Of a DNA stretch of 64,000 nucleotides, positions 38,019 through 50,274 are shown one piece after another. Location: positions 15,809,698 through 15,873,697 of the forward strand of contig NC_059485.1 in assembly GCF_018139145.2 (NCBI RefSeq). The letters run 5' to 3'. The notes below the pieces were generated by a model. It was not told the DNA's origin. It did no database searches and saw only the letters and a program-made list of their open reading frames with translations. Each line of letters starts with the position of its first letter. Positions within the stretch are counted from its first letter, which is position 1. The translations under genes and the position numbers were made by a program. Origin of the DNA: Gymnogyps californianus (lineage: Eukaryota; Chordata; Aves; Accipitriformes; Cathartidae).

Positions 38019-39847
38019 GTAGGCATGTTTATCTTTGCTCATCCACCAACAAATCAGATAATAAAAAATCTCAAATACACCATAATGCTCTAACTACATC
38101 CTCCAGGGTGAGAGGAGAAAATACTTAAGTTTAGATTTTTCTAAAAATTTCTGACATTTTCACCCAAAGATCCATTCCATTTCAAGCCCCTTCCTTTGTA
38201 TAACATACAATTCCTGTTTTGCCCAGAAAACAGAAATTCAAATGCTATTTTGGTACACAAGAGGCTGACAAAAAACTTCTTATGACAGAAGGCAGCACAC
38301 GATGTGTGTCACATTGCGTGTATTGTAACTGATGGGATACATTTCAGAGGGCTTGAAAGATAAAACTGCTACCTGGTTATCTACCTCATTACAAAGAGGA
38401 AAGAAAAAAAGGGTTGTTACAGACAAATCCCAAATGAAAACCAAAATGAGACCCAGCATATCCAAAAGAAAAGGGATGATAACAGTGAAAATTTCAAGGC
38501 TAATCCAGGAATTTTCTCTCATGCCTTTTACAAAGTCTAGCACTTTGATGCCTCAATCAAATGTGCCCTTTCTGCCACTATTGTAATATAAATAACATTT
38601 TCCTTCAGTTCCAAAACATATTTCCATGAATACAACAAAAGGAGAATGTACAGCAGAGACACTGGTATTAAATATTTAACTTTCTACCGTAACAACCTTT
38701 TTTTTTTTGTGTTTCTTGCTTCTGCTTGAGGCTAAATAGTAAGGCCAACTCATGAGGCAAAGCTAGTATCATTCCTTATATATTATTCATTCATTTCAGA
38801 TGTACCAATTCCACCTCTGCCTCTAAAGCCAGATATGCCACTTCATAATAAAGCTCTTTCAGATCAGAAATCTAGAATTCTTATCCAGGACTTAGACAAC
38901 TTTTTAGGGGTTCAGCAGTACATCTCAAACTCCAAGTATAGGAGGACCTTTGAATCTGATTTTAATGAGATAACCGAGAAATGAATGCATGATTAATTTT
39001 ACACTGCCTTTATAGACAAACCATGATTTTCTGACAGCAAATTTAGCATTATTCAACACTTTTAAGAAGGGCTTGTAATTCTTCTTAAAGAAAAAATACC
39101 CCACCTACCTTCTTTGCTTCCAGCTGGTTACAGAGGAGATAAACCACTTGCTTCAAACACCTAACTCAGCTCCTTGTCATACATAGTTATAACTGCAATA
39201 GATACTTGCAAATTACCACTTTCTTAAACAAGCCTCCTTTAGCTGCACACATTTATCAGGAAAAACGATATTAGTGACACTTTCAGCACCTCTACGCAGA
39301 AAAGGTTGCTAGAGATTTACTGAAAACAACGCTGAAGATCACCCCTAGCAATATTACCAGAAAACCTAGTTTTGCTCTTAAAACATTATGAACACTTCAA
39401 CTTCAGTTCACTAGGACTGCCTTTCAAATCACTACCTGACCTTGACAGGCTTCCCCAGAATTACTTGACAACAGAATTCCAAAGTTGTTTCTTCCACTGG
39501 GTGGGCCTACAAATGAAATACTTTACGAAGTAATTTGGAAGTACACTCAAAAGAGAAACCTGAGCAAAATATTCATATCAGTTCCCTCCTGTAGGAAAAT
39601 TCTCCTCTCTCATTGTAGAAGCCTATGAAACTCCCTCCCCTCACCATACAAGGTCAAGATCTTCGTACACTGAAGCTGTGTGTTATGAGAATTGGCATAA
39701 TATAGTTTAACCATTTACGAAGGATGAAGGAAAACCTTTTGTTCCATCTTGCCCAGAGGCCTTTCACGTTGTATAGTTCTCTGTTACTGAGCGAGACAGA
39801 ATCCTTCAATCAGTAATGACACTTCAAAAACTCAACCTGGCAAAATG

Positions 39848-39909
39848 ACAAGTGTTCATTTAACTGCTTTTGTAATCAACTACCCCTCTCTTGAAGGTTC
39901 ATAGGTAGG
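39848..39909 (+). repeat. Diverged interspersed repeat, copy A
   Basis: This segment aligns without gaps to 40425-40486 over 62 columns at roughly two-thirds identity. Many of the differences are transitions, including c/t and a/g exchanges in the block around catttaactgcttttgta. That pattern is what an old shared repeat shows after decay. The family is unknown. Confidence 0.45.
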
Positions 39910-40424
39910 CTGACTACACACCTTAGTACCCAAACTGACAACCACCTGCCTCAGTGCTTTTAACAGATGTCATATTACATTACAGAAACATGTATCATAT
40001 GTTGGCTCATCAGATTTTATGCAAAATGACCCTTCCATTACTCAAATCTGTACTCTTATGCAGAAGTTCTGTTCCTAGAGGAAAAAAAAAAAAAAAGAAA
40101 AAAATTGCCATCGATACCTAACAGTATCTAACAATAGACCGATTAAAGCAGAATATGGGTTTTAATGCAGTATCATATTGGTTTGAATATCCAGAATAAC
40201 TAATGAAAACTGTGGGCAGTGACTTATAATGCTATTATTGCAACGTGTTATCACACTTTCTGACAAAGAAAAGCTACACTACTACCACACTTTTGGCAGA
40301 ACAATCTGTTTAACACAGGTTTTTTTCCTGTAACAGTTTGCCTTGTATGCTTAAATGCCGCTTGCTTTGCTTTGCCAACTAAACATAGTAAGAGTTTAGT
40401 GTTTATATAGAGTACATTGGAATG

Positions 40425-40486
40425 TCAGGTGCTTATTTAATTGCTTTTGTAGCCAATTTCCTTGCCCCTCAAGGCTCATTAGTCAG
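40425..40486 (+). repeat. Diverged interspersed repeat, copy B
   Basis: This is the partner of 39848-39909, in the same orientation about 580 bp downstream, centred on tatttaattgcttttgtag. Similarity fades on both sides. It could be two fragments of one old repeat family, an ancient local duplication, or the remains of paired terminal repeats. Confidence 0.45.
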
Positions 40487-40992
40487 TCATCTAATCATTC
40501 CATACAATAATGCATCCTCTGTGTTTCCTTCTTGAGTTCAGGAATATATCTTCGTCTGTGTTTCCAACAGTGGTGTCCTTCAGCTGCAACCTTTCTGAGG
40601 GTTTTTTGACTGGTTGCCAATGTTACTGCCTGTTCCACATGGAGGTGGATTTCCCTAGCATCTATTAATTCTGTTCTACCATATACTTAGCCATCTGGAC
40701 AATAAGGTAATATAAAAAGATGGCTGTTTCATGAAAAATCTGTATGGCTTTGCAAGTAATGGGTTTGTTGCACCTGTCCACCTTACCATGTTACAAAGAT
40801 GCCAGAAATAAATAACAAAATACTACTGTGTTCCCTTCCAACTACAGCATCATACTTGCAGTTAGTATGAGGCTGAAGGAAGCAATATTGAAAGGAGATG
40901 AAAAAGCAAGGTGATAACTTTTGGAGTACCTGTAAGTTTTAGAGTACCACTGAGCTGCGCGTAAAGCTGTACCTGACCTTCACAATAAGGGG

Positions 40993-41903
40993 AGTCAATG
41001 CTGGGTCCAGTCCTTTTTAACATCTTCATTAATGATGTTGTCATGGGGCACAATGTGACCTCACAAGTCTGCTGATGACACAAAACTGGGAGGAGTGGCT
41101 GATACGCCAGAGGGTCATGCTGCCATCCAGAGGGACCTTGATAGGCTGGTGAAATGCGCTGACAGAACTGCAGAGTCCTGCACCTGGGGACAAACAACCC
41201 CATGCACTAATATATGCTGGGAGCCAATGGGCTGGAAAGCAGCTTTGCAGAAAAGGCCCTGGGGGTCCTGGTGGCCACCAGGCTGAACAGCCAGCAACGT
41301 GCCCCTGCTGCAAAGAAGGCTCAGAGTATCCTGGGCTGTATTAGGAGGAGTGCTGCCAGCAGGTCAAGGGAAGTGACCCTTCTCATCTACTCAGCACTGG
41401 CGAGGCCACCTCTGGAGTGCTGTGTCCAGTTCTGACCTCCCCAGTACAAAAGAGATATGGCACTACTGGAGAGAGTCCAACAAAGGGCTACTAAGATGAT
41501 GAACGTCCTGGAGCATCTCTCACATGGGGAAAGGCTGAGAGAGCTGGGACCGCTTAGCCTGGAGAAGAGAAGGCTCAGGGGGAACCTCAATGTGTGCAAA
41601 AATCCAAAGGCAGCGTGAAAAGAAGATGAAGCCAGGCTCTTTTCAGTGGTGCCCAGCGACGGGACCAGAGGCAATGGGCACAAACTGAAATGCAGGAGGT
41701 TCCCTCAACATCAGGAAACACTTTTTCACTGTGAAGGTGGCACAGGTTGCCCAGAGAGGTTGTGGAGTCTCCATCCTTGGAGATATCCAAAAGCCATCTG
41801 GATATGGTCCTGGGCAACCAGCTCCAGGTGGCCCTGCTTGAGCAAGTGGGTTGGACTAGACGACCTCCAGAGGTCCCTTCCAACCTACACCATTCTCTGA
41901 TTC
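40993..41903 (+). mobile_element. CR1 LINE, 5'-truncated, decayed 3' end
   Basis: This is about 0.9 kb of the 3' part of a CR1 non-LTR retrotransposon, plus orientation. It begins within the reverse-transcriptase region (ctgggtccagtcctttttaa encodes the conserved LGPVLFN-type stretch, here with changes). It continues through the gctgatgacacaaaactggg block, which encodes the ADD(D/T)TKL-like part, and the long segment around the tactcagcactgg and agttctgacctccccagta blocks. It ends with the 3' UTR ggttggactagacgacctcc, ggtcccttccaacct and ctctgattc. Internal deletions (for example around 41590-41630) and frame breaks leave no intact ORF; the 60-110-codon reading frames across it are fragments or shadows. 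An A/C-rich tract adjoins its 3' end. Confidence 0.93.
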
Positions 41904-41925
41904 ATTTCAAGCTACATTGTATGTA

Positions 41926-41966
41926 AACACACACAAAAAACCAAACCAAAACAACCACCACCAAGC
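41926..41966. repeat. A/C-rich tract next to CR1 3' end
   Basis: This is an almost pure A/C stretch (acacacacaaaaaa, ccaaaccaaaacaacc, accacc) beginning about 20 bp after the CR1 terminus. CR1 elements do not end in poly(A), so this is not its tail. It may be a separate microsatellite. Confidence 0.6.
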
Positions 41967-44900
41967 AAGAAACATGCCCAGAAGAAAAGTAATAATTTGG
42001 TGCCCAAAATAAATAGTAGACATTTGTAAACTGGTAAGCCAGCAGGCAAATTCTATTTTCAAAGCTGAGTTCCCATTCAGTTAACCAGCTGAGAACTCTT
42101 TGGAATCCAGCTTCCAAAGAAACTGACAACATATCACTAAATTAACACAGCAGTAAAGAAATGCTTATTTATTTATTTTGTATTTAAAACATCAACAAAT
42201 GTTTAGGTGGAATTACTATAAACATTCAACAGCTAAACACTGAAGAACAACTTCTGCTACTGTTTCCACAGAGACAGCTGTCCAGCTGACAACATACTAT
42301 CAAGAATATGTATTTCTTCTTTTTTGGGGCTGGGGGGAGGGAAAGGAGAGAGAAATGAACTTTTCCCGACTAGAATTCTAACAGAATTGGGGCTTGAAAA
42401 GCAACCCATTGCTAGCTACTGGGAGCGAGAAATCACTCATGTCATGCTCTGCAATCCATAGAGCACTGCAGATATTCCAGCTGCTTCACTCTGCTCTTTA
42501 CTGCCACATACACAGTGAGCAACAAAACCCATGTAAGAGTTTACTAAATGTTGGGGTCTTTTAATTCCACAGCAGAGAAGAAACAAGGACAACAGGAGTT
42601 CTGCAAGTAATCCACATGCAGACGTAGAATTTCTGAGAAATATGATTTGGATAAAAAAAATGGTGTAGAACTCTCCTCACAATGGAAAAGTGGCTAGTTT
42701 GAAGTGCCTTGGAATAATTATAATACAAAATGAAAAGCTTCTTGATGCATTATATTACTTAATTGAGCTGGAGTAATTCTCCTGAGTTTCTATTTTTAAA
42801 CCATGATAGTGTGTTAATGAAACATTCCAAGCAAACTTCAACTGCAGGCAGTGAAACAAATTGCTGCTAACCCCTTCACAACTTCACACTGAAAGTCACC
42901 ATGAAAGTAGTATTAAATGGGTATCAATACCACAGGGAAGAAAACTGATGATTCAAATTTAGGGTTATATTCAGTTTGTAAGAATACAATTTACACAGCG
43001 TAAGATAAACCTAACTATTTTAGAAGCCCAAAATCCAGAATCCAAAGAGTTTATTACAAAATCTCAAATTATTTCCTTCTCAACATATAAAGTACGTATC
43101 TCAATTAAAAAAAAAATAAAATAGAAAGAAACAAATCAGTCTTCTGTTTTAACTGTCCCCTAAAGATATTTTTGTCTATTTTTTAGTCTAATATCACAAA
43201 GAACATATCCAATCTTGTTTCAGATCCGAGAGGTTACTCTCAAAGGGAAGAAACAGATATTTTGAATATCCAGCTCATCTCATGGGGTGCTCAAACTACC
43301 GTCTGCAGCTTACTAAATGCAAATCTGACCATCCCGAGCACCACGTGTGCAACATGTAAACCAGACTATCACTTGCTGCCAGACCCTGAGGACACTCTGG
43401 CTCATTCCCAATTCAGCAACCTATCTGCTCAGCAATGCAAAACACTGCTCTTCACTAATACACATTTCAGTTCTAGGTCAGTTTGCTGACTTTCAAAGCT
43501 TTACATAACAGAGCTCAATTCACCCCTCCCACCACGAGTCAGACCACATACCCCCCAGATAAATTCCACTGCAGTGGTCTGCCTGCTGGCTAAACCGTGT
43601 CCCAGGAAAGCTTATGCAAAACTGAACCTTCACAGAAGTGGCTGTCAGAAAAAAATATTAACAACCAACTATCCAGCTACAGCTAAATGTAAAACCTCTA
43701 CTTTGTCCAGCCTTACCTAATAATTGGTAAAAACAGGTAAATATCATCTACAGATGAAACAAAAGACTAAGATCATTTTTCTGCTTTTCACCATAGGGAG
43801 GTAACACAGTCCCATACTGCAGTAATGAGGTCCATATAACTGCACAGTTAACTTGTTTTAATTAAGGGAGTTACTATCAGTTTTAATAGTCTCCTTATAT
43901 ATGCCACAGAATAATGCATTTCTTGTGATTTCTGGGACAGTCACAACCCTGATGAGACATATTCTGAATGAGAGCCATATAATCTTCTCCATAACTTCTA
44001 TCCAATAGATCAGAATTATGTTACTAAAATATGCAAAAGCCTTTCCTCTCTCACCCTTCTTTCACTGGTATTAAATCATTCTAATACCAACAGCAGCTAA
44101 AAATACCTTTGTATTTTTTATATACGTAGAACATAGCAACATGTCTAACAATCTGGGCAAAACAGGTCTGTCTCTGGCCAGAGTATCTTTACATTCGGGC
44201 AACTGAGCAGCTCCTGCAGCCTCAGTGGTTATTCTGTTTGTTATTGAACCAATCAACTTCGAAACTGCTGAACTAGACACAGCCAGGCCTTTGAACAGGG
44301 TACCACTGTTTGATGTCTCCAAGGACTTATTTGAGTTGAATGCAATAGGCTTGTTGACTGCGCTTTTCTGACACGAATAAACATCAGTCTTACAGCCCCA
44401 GCTCCAGAAGATTTGCTTCCAGCTTGCTAGAAAAGATCACTATCCTTGTGGCACCATTACATCAGGGCTCCATAGGCCCAATCTTGAACCCGTTTTTCTC
44501 TAAAAGGGAATCCCTCCATAGGCACAGACTTCTTCTTGTATGCCTTAGCCTTACAAACAACATTTTTCTTATCTGGGAAATCAAGACTTGCCCCTCTCCT
44601 CCCTCCTTTTTTTTTTTTTTTAAAATGAGGACTGAGCCTCAAAAATTAATTCAACAAGAGAAATTTATTGAAGGCAGTGAGGAGCCTAACACACAAAGCT
44701 TAAAACACTTAACAACACTGCCTAACCCTTGAAAAATTAGGGTTTACCAACAGCTATGTGAGAAATCATCCTTTATTTCCCACTACAATACCTTGAGTAG
44801 GAGAAAACTATAAATCTCATGTGCTGCTCATTTTTTTTTAAAAAATCAGTAGCTGCTTACAGACATCCCTGCAGGTGTTTAACTATTTAAAATTAAATCT

Positions 44901-45480
44901 CACATTAAAAACAGCACCTCATTTGCAGCTCAACTGAATACATCTCAGATCTGTTCCCAGGATGAAGTAAACCAGTCAGCAAATGACATTTTCCTACTTC
45001 CCTCAAAACGAGTGGAGTCATTCTACTGAAGAACACAAAGAAAGCGTGGTAGAGCAGAGGTCTTTCAGTATAACATAGCACATCAATGATCAGCAGACAA
45101 AAAAAGAAGAGATTGTTTTCTCCTACACTACATTGCTTGCTAGCAGGGCATCCTCAATAGAAGTCTGTCCTTAATTTAAAAACAAAATGAAACATTTTCA
45201 ACATCTCCTGTTGCAGTCTCCATCCCATCTGCATGTCCAAATGTAACTGGACAATACAAAAAGAAACATGTTATCTTTAAACGGTTAGAAATGGGAGCAG
45301 GAGTCACAGTACAAGCATGAATTTGCATTCCAGTAGGTAGAAAACAGCCCTGACCACGACTACAGAAACTCTAACAACGTTTCTTCCAAAACCATTTGGC
45401 ACTCCAAACAAAGCTTACCGTTACCTGAAGTAAAGATCCATCTGCTCCACATGTTTTATGAACCATGAATGGTAATTCCT
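41967..45480. other. Non-coding stretch, no gene identified
   Basis: The sequence is AT-rich with a gradual rise in GC toward 45.5 kb. A segment at 43224-43475 has a 80-plus-codon open frame after a moderate acceptor (caatcttgtttcag) and before tctag|gtcagt. The other two frames are also open for 13 and 44 codons, and the peptide is unrecognised, so it is not called. A minus-strand 31-nt microexon-like unit with very good splice signals overlaps 43715-43745. A poly(T) run lies at about 44608-44622. Confidence 0.6.
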
Positions 45481-45587
45481 GACCAGAGGACTACTCCAAA
45501 TCCACTCTCTGAAAGAGACACAGAAGAGACAGAAGTCCCCAAACACCGAGGCCCCCACCTCTCTCAGTCCTCTGCCTGTTTACCCAG

Positions 45588-45694
45588 CAAGCCCCTGAGG
45601 CCAACTCCCCCTCGCCCCGTCATTACCAACCTCCTGAAGCTCAGCACTTTCTTCCCACCATTGTTAATGGATCAGAACAGTTACAGCAAGAAAG
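45588..45694 (+). other. Candidate proline-rich coding exon
   Basis: This is a 107-nt interval. One of the strongest acceptors in the window (a 30-bp pyrimidine-rich tract ending ctgtttacccag) precedes it, and gaaag|gtaaca follows. Frame 0 is open for 35 codons plus two bases (phase 0 to 2). It starts QAPEANSPSPRHYQPPEAQ and ends NGSEQLQQE: Pro/Gln/Ser-rich, like a disordered activation or linker region. Frame 1 is also open (starting KPLRPTPPRPVITN) and is part of a longer frame beginning at an ATG at 45469, so the frame is ambiguous. GC content is well above the surrounding region. LTR 2 begins about 30 bp downstream, so the interval could be the flank of that insertion or belong to an older element. 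The gene is not recognised. Confidence 0.28.
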
Positions 45695-45726
45695 GTAACA
45701 AAAAGCTGGGTCTTACTAAGACACGA

Positions 45727-46372
45727 TGTAGTTGGTATCTGTGCCAGGCGCTGGCAGCAGGGCTGCAGGGCCCTCTGTGAGGAGAGGCTGGGGCTGCCCC
45801 GTGCCGGACACAGCCGGTTCCAGCCAGTTCCAACAGCCCCAGCACAGGGCACAGCTGAGCCCCTCAGGGAAGCTGGTGGCACCTCTGGGAAAGCCTGTTT
45901 ATGAAAGGACAAAATGCTGCACAGCTGTGAGGAAAAAAAGTGTGAGAACCAGCCCTGCGAGCACCCAGGTGAGAGCAGGAGGAGGGGCCGGAGGGGCCAC
46001 AGGTGCTGGGGCGGAGATTCCCCTGCAGCCCTTGGGGAGACCATGGCGGAGCAGGGGAAAAGTGTGAGGAGAAAGGAGTGGCAGAGAGGAGCTGTTATGG
46101 GCTGACCACAACTCCCACTCCCCATCCCCCTGTGCCGCTTGGAAGGAGGTGGAGGAGTCAGCACGGAAGGAGTGAAGTTGAGTCTGGGAAGAAAGGGGGG
46201 AGGTGTTTTTGGTTTCTTTCTTTCTTTCTCGCCATCCAACTCTATTTTAATTGGCAATAAATTAAATCAAGTTGACTCTGTTTTGCCCATGAGGACAATC
46301 AGTAAGTGATCTCCCTGTCTGTATCTCAACCCTCGTGGGCACCTGGCCACGAGCCAAGGTCAACCCACCACA
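45727..46372 (+). mobile_element. Solo LTR of an avian endogenous retrovirus (LTR 2)
   Basis: This is about 645 bp of GC- and CpG-rich sequence with an LTR layout. A 5' part contains ggagaggctggggctgcccc and a promoter-like gcctgtttatgaaagg (45893-45908). A repeat-bearing middle has cctgcagcccttgggga. A TTTC microsatellite lies at 46214-46229, a poly(A) signal ggcaataaattaaatc is near 46253, and a conserved U5 (ctgttttgcccatgaggac, gtgatctccctgtctgtatc) ends caacccaccaca at 46372. The 5' edge (TG at 45727) is the less certain end, and no clean target duplication was seen. There is no gag/pol/env on either side. The match to a widespread avian LTR family is from memory; compared with that pattern the copy lacks several middle repeats. 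The 60-200-codon frames inside are not genes. Confidence 0.82.
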
Positions 46373-47513
46373 CATGCTGACACCTTTACCACACTAGCCA
46401 GTCGCTTACTCTAGTGCCATAAAGCTGGTTTGCTTGGTACTAAGATCATCAACAATGTTTTAAGGGAACAGGTTGAAAAGAAAGATGGTGGTTTAGACAG
46501 CTGCACTTCTCCGAATAATCACAATCACATTGCTGACCCTCAAACTTATCTCCAAGCAACAGCTACTACTAGAGAAACAGCAGTGTTGGTGCATGTTCCT
46601 TATATTGGTGGGAAACAAAAGGACTAGCTACTGGTCAGGTAGGACATTTGTATTACTAGTGATATTTACTTCACCTGTTCTTCTCTATCTATATGTCAAG
46701 AGACTCATGCTTTTCATGTCTTCTTTCAACCAACAGTTAACCCTATCAGTTTCGTCTACTTTACAGCCATTCCATGTGCTTTACGCAAGCAATGCAGGCA
46801 TGAGAAATATGCTTATTGCAATGTATGTCAAGAACTCCCCATGATGTGCAGCTCACAGGGATGGTGAGTCATACCGCCTTGTCATCATGCAGTCTTAACA
46901 CCCACTGTATAAGAAAGAGCGGAGCGAAACTTTGCTTTTCTAAAGTATTTTTATAGTTTTCAGTTTGGGGTCTTCTTTTCAGGAATTCTATGAATTCTAT
47001 TTGGAACAAATAAAAGCATGTTAACACAGGATAAATTTGCATCTGTGCTCAGAAAGAGTAGTCTTCATTTACCTAGAACCTACAGTTTCAGCATTTGAGT
47101 CTCTGCTGCTTGTTAATGCTGCTAAATCATCTGTGATTAGAATGCCACTTCATTAATGCCACAGCTTTCAGAGCTTGTTTCTACTTGGTGGTCTTCTCTT
47201 TTGGGATCAAATCTGTTGAATATGCGGTGAGCATCTGGACTTCCAGCAGAAGGACAAAGCATGCAGCAGTGGAGCAGAAGTCGCACAGCTGAGCATACAC
47301 ACCACTGAGGTGATGGGGAGCTGATGGGACAGTTGCAGCACTTTGGCAGAAATTGCTATTTCCATGGTCAGAAAAAAATGTACTGGACATGCAAAATTTG
47401 GAGGACAGCAAGGAAGCTACCTATTAAGAGAGAGAGTGTAGGGTTTCATACAGACTTGGGTGAAGTCATGAGAGACTGATATAAAGTCTAGTTGGTTGCT
47501 TCCCCATTCCCAG

Positions 47514-47638
47514 TGCAATTGAGAGAGGGCTGTCACAGCACCAGACGGTAAAGGAAGACGACAGAAGAGCGGAGAGGTGACAATATGCCTGGTGTCCTGG
47601 AAAGCCTTGGTAAAGGAAACTGTCAGGAATTACAAAGG
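47514..47638 (+). other. Candidate exon with possible start codon
   Basis: A strong acceptor (gttgcttccccattcccag) and a strong donor (aagg|gtaagt) bound 125 nt that are closed in all three frames if read from the acceptor. An ATG at 47585-47587 opens a frame of 18 codons, MPGVLESLGKGNCQELQR, that runs in phase 0 to the donor. The interval could be a 5' exon holding the start codon after an untranslated part, or a non-coding RNA exon. It is richer in CpG than its surroundings. The next plus-strand candidate that can accept phase 0 is at 50583 or 61088, but joining them is speculative. The family is not recognised. Confidence 0.25.
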
Positions 47639-50274
47639 GTAAGTTACTGCCAAATTAAAAAAAAAAAAATTAACTTAAAAGTTTTTGCTGAATTTTGTTG
47701 TTAAAACTGAACTGCAATCAGAAATTTTACTGCTAGAGTATCTTATAATCCCCGTGCTATTCTGACGACTCCATATTATGTCTGCATATATGAAATAATG
47801 TAGTTCAGAAAGAACAGATTAAGGAACTCCCTAGACTTTCATTACAAGACTGTCTCCCAAATCACCTTATATGGAAAATTGTATCATAGATTTTATAATC
47901 CATAGCTTGCCACACTTTCAGCATCCATTTCTGAAGATACTGCAGCAGGGCTGCTTCTGCCAGGGAACTGGAAGTATGACATCTGTGAATGTTTCCTGTG
48001 GAGTTATCAATTCTATCTTCCTATGACACATCACCTTTACAATAACTCATTTTACTCCCATGAGGAGGATCACATTTTTCATTTCTTTCAGGAAGAGAAA
48101 TGTATTTTGAGATGCAGTCTTCATTTCGTTTATTTCAGTCTGTTCACCAATTACCATATTAGATGACTATTTCTCAGTAAGTTACTTGTCCGTTTTCATC
48201 AAAGCACCTGCCACTCTTTGCACTGCGCTTCCACTGTACAGTCTTTCTGACATTCTGCCTGGCAAGCCTCCTAATGAACAGAGTCAGAGACACTCTGCTT
48301 TTGGGGAAGTTTTTCATACTATTCTTACAGGAAAACTCACAAACTGTATGTATTAGAGATCTGATTACACTAGTAAACCCTACCTATGGGCTTGTTTCAA
48401 TAAACAGTCTACTTAAAAATCTATTTCTAGAAAAGTTTTCAATGGGTTGGGAAAAAATCTCAAATAAATTGCAATAAAACAAATTTAAATGTATTTGAGG
48501 GCACGTGTTAGCTACAACCCTTGTTTTTTTCAAGGGTGTGGAAAATATAACAACAAATCTCTTTCTGGATAGTTTCATAGGCTTTTATGAAGCTACCAAA
48601 GTCAAAATTAACGCCATTAGATTTATTACATACTGCAGAAAATTTGAAGTTACATTAATTTTTTGTACTATAGTGGACCATATCCATCTAGACGTGTATA
48701 CACTTCCAACAAGCTTCAAATGTTTTATAGTTCATTTTAGAGTTTAGATTTAAATAAAATACTAAGTTTTAAGGAATGAAGAATATAATTATTGTAACAG
48801 CTGCCATTTTTCTGGAAATGTCAAGGCTTAAGACCATTTGTAAACTGCAGCCACCACCTATATCTATTTCAGTTCAGACAAACGGTCGGGGTCCTGAAAC
48901 GTGTCTGTATAACATCTATCATGATCTAGAACAGTACCCTCTTATCAGACCAAAGTACAAACGGACAACTGGAGCATTTGTAAATATGTGCAAGAACGTG
49001 AAAATTAATTCAAAGCAGTCTTTGACATCTGCAATCTTTATTAACTAAGAGCTTATCTGGAACACGAAGTATTGTCAGAAGCTTTGTGCATCATTTTTTG
49101 AATAATTTTCCCATTAATCTCTTCCACAAAGTACAAATGCACACACATAGGAAAGTGTAAATTCTAATCTAATGAAAGTTGTATTCCAAAAAAAAGAAAT
49201 TTATAAATAAAGTTTGAAAAGTTATAAGATCATTGTTAACACGTAACTAATCAAAATTAATTTCAAGATTTATTGTATTACTTCCTCACTATCTTGACAG
49301 CAAGGTCACATTTTCAAACATTTACATATGAAGTACATGGACAAAATGAACAACTGAGTCATTCATCTGCTCTCAACTTACATATGTCAACATACAGATT
49401 GAATGAGCGAGCTTTGCAAGCCACGTGTAAATGCTCACATTTGGTATTTTGATCCATATGTCTATATTATCATAAGAAAACCAGCTCCCTTAATTTACCC
49501 ACTTGTAAAGCCTACATCTTCATAAATAAAACTTCTGTATGCAATAAAACAGAAGTTGTAGTAACAGTCTTTCAGGCTGACCATGAATTTCAGTGAAATA
49601 CAGTTTTTTAGAACTGTTGTTAAGTATATTAAAGCATGATGGAGATTCCACCCATTTTTGCTAAGAACCTGATTTTCAGGAGTCCAAGGTGCAATAGCAC
49701 TGTCAGCTACATAAGGAAATTAATTACATATATATTTTGCAGGTTTTCAAAAGGCATACTCAGGAGGCTGTTAACTATCAGAAAGTGCTTACATTGCCAT
49801 GGAAGAAAGTATGTCAAAACAATACACGATACTGCTTCTTATTTTTTTTATTCAGTGCTGGAAAAATACTTTTTGCTTTTTCTTTTCACTACAAAAAGAG
49901 AAGATAAATGAATTTTCAAACATTACACATGCAGACCCTCAACTATCTACATTTTCCCTTTTTTTTTTTCCCCCTACACTAAAATGAAGAGAGAACTAGA
50001 ATTTTCTAATTTCTTCCGTTCAGCTACAGGCGAGCAAGCCAAACCCTGAATTAAATTGCATTAGTATGTCATACAAAAAGTTGCTTAGAACTAATTTAAG
50101 CATGATATTTAACAGGATTTGGGGTGTTTATCAGCATCTCTAGAAATAGCATTAAGGGCAAACGCAGTAAAACCACTCTTTGAAAATAAAATAGCCTTAT
50201 TTCCAGAACTACAACCTCAGTAATGCTGTATGTTTTTGTTTTTTTTTTACTCCAGAGGTAAGTATCTTTCTTAC

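Larger units (their letters stand above)
33811..40992. other. AT-rich non-coding stretch, no gene identified
   Basis: Apart from the G15 and A26 runs, the exon-like segment at 37911-38018 and the diverged repeat pair at 39848 and 40425, nothing with gene structure is visible. A segment at 37129-37250 has a Pro-rich then hydrophobic open frame resembling a membrane anchor but lacks a convincing donor. The rest resembles intron or intergenic DNA. Confidence 0.6.

Noticed and set aside
40862..41900. Several 60-113-codon frames on both strands
   Set aside because: They lie in the decayed CR1 LINE and are fragments or shadows of its old coding region.
43715..43745. 31-nt minus-strand unit with an excellent acceptor (cttttgtttcatctgtag) and donor (attag|gtaagg)
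   Set aside because: It is too short for the open frame to mean anything, and a plus-strand microexon pattern overlaps it. No matching neighbour was found.
45664..46260. 197-codon minus-strand frame and several shorter plus-strand frames
   Set aside because: They mostly fall inside LTR 2, whose GC richness makes stop codons rare, and have no coding signature of their own.
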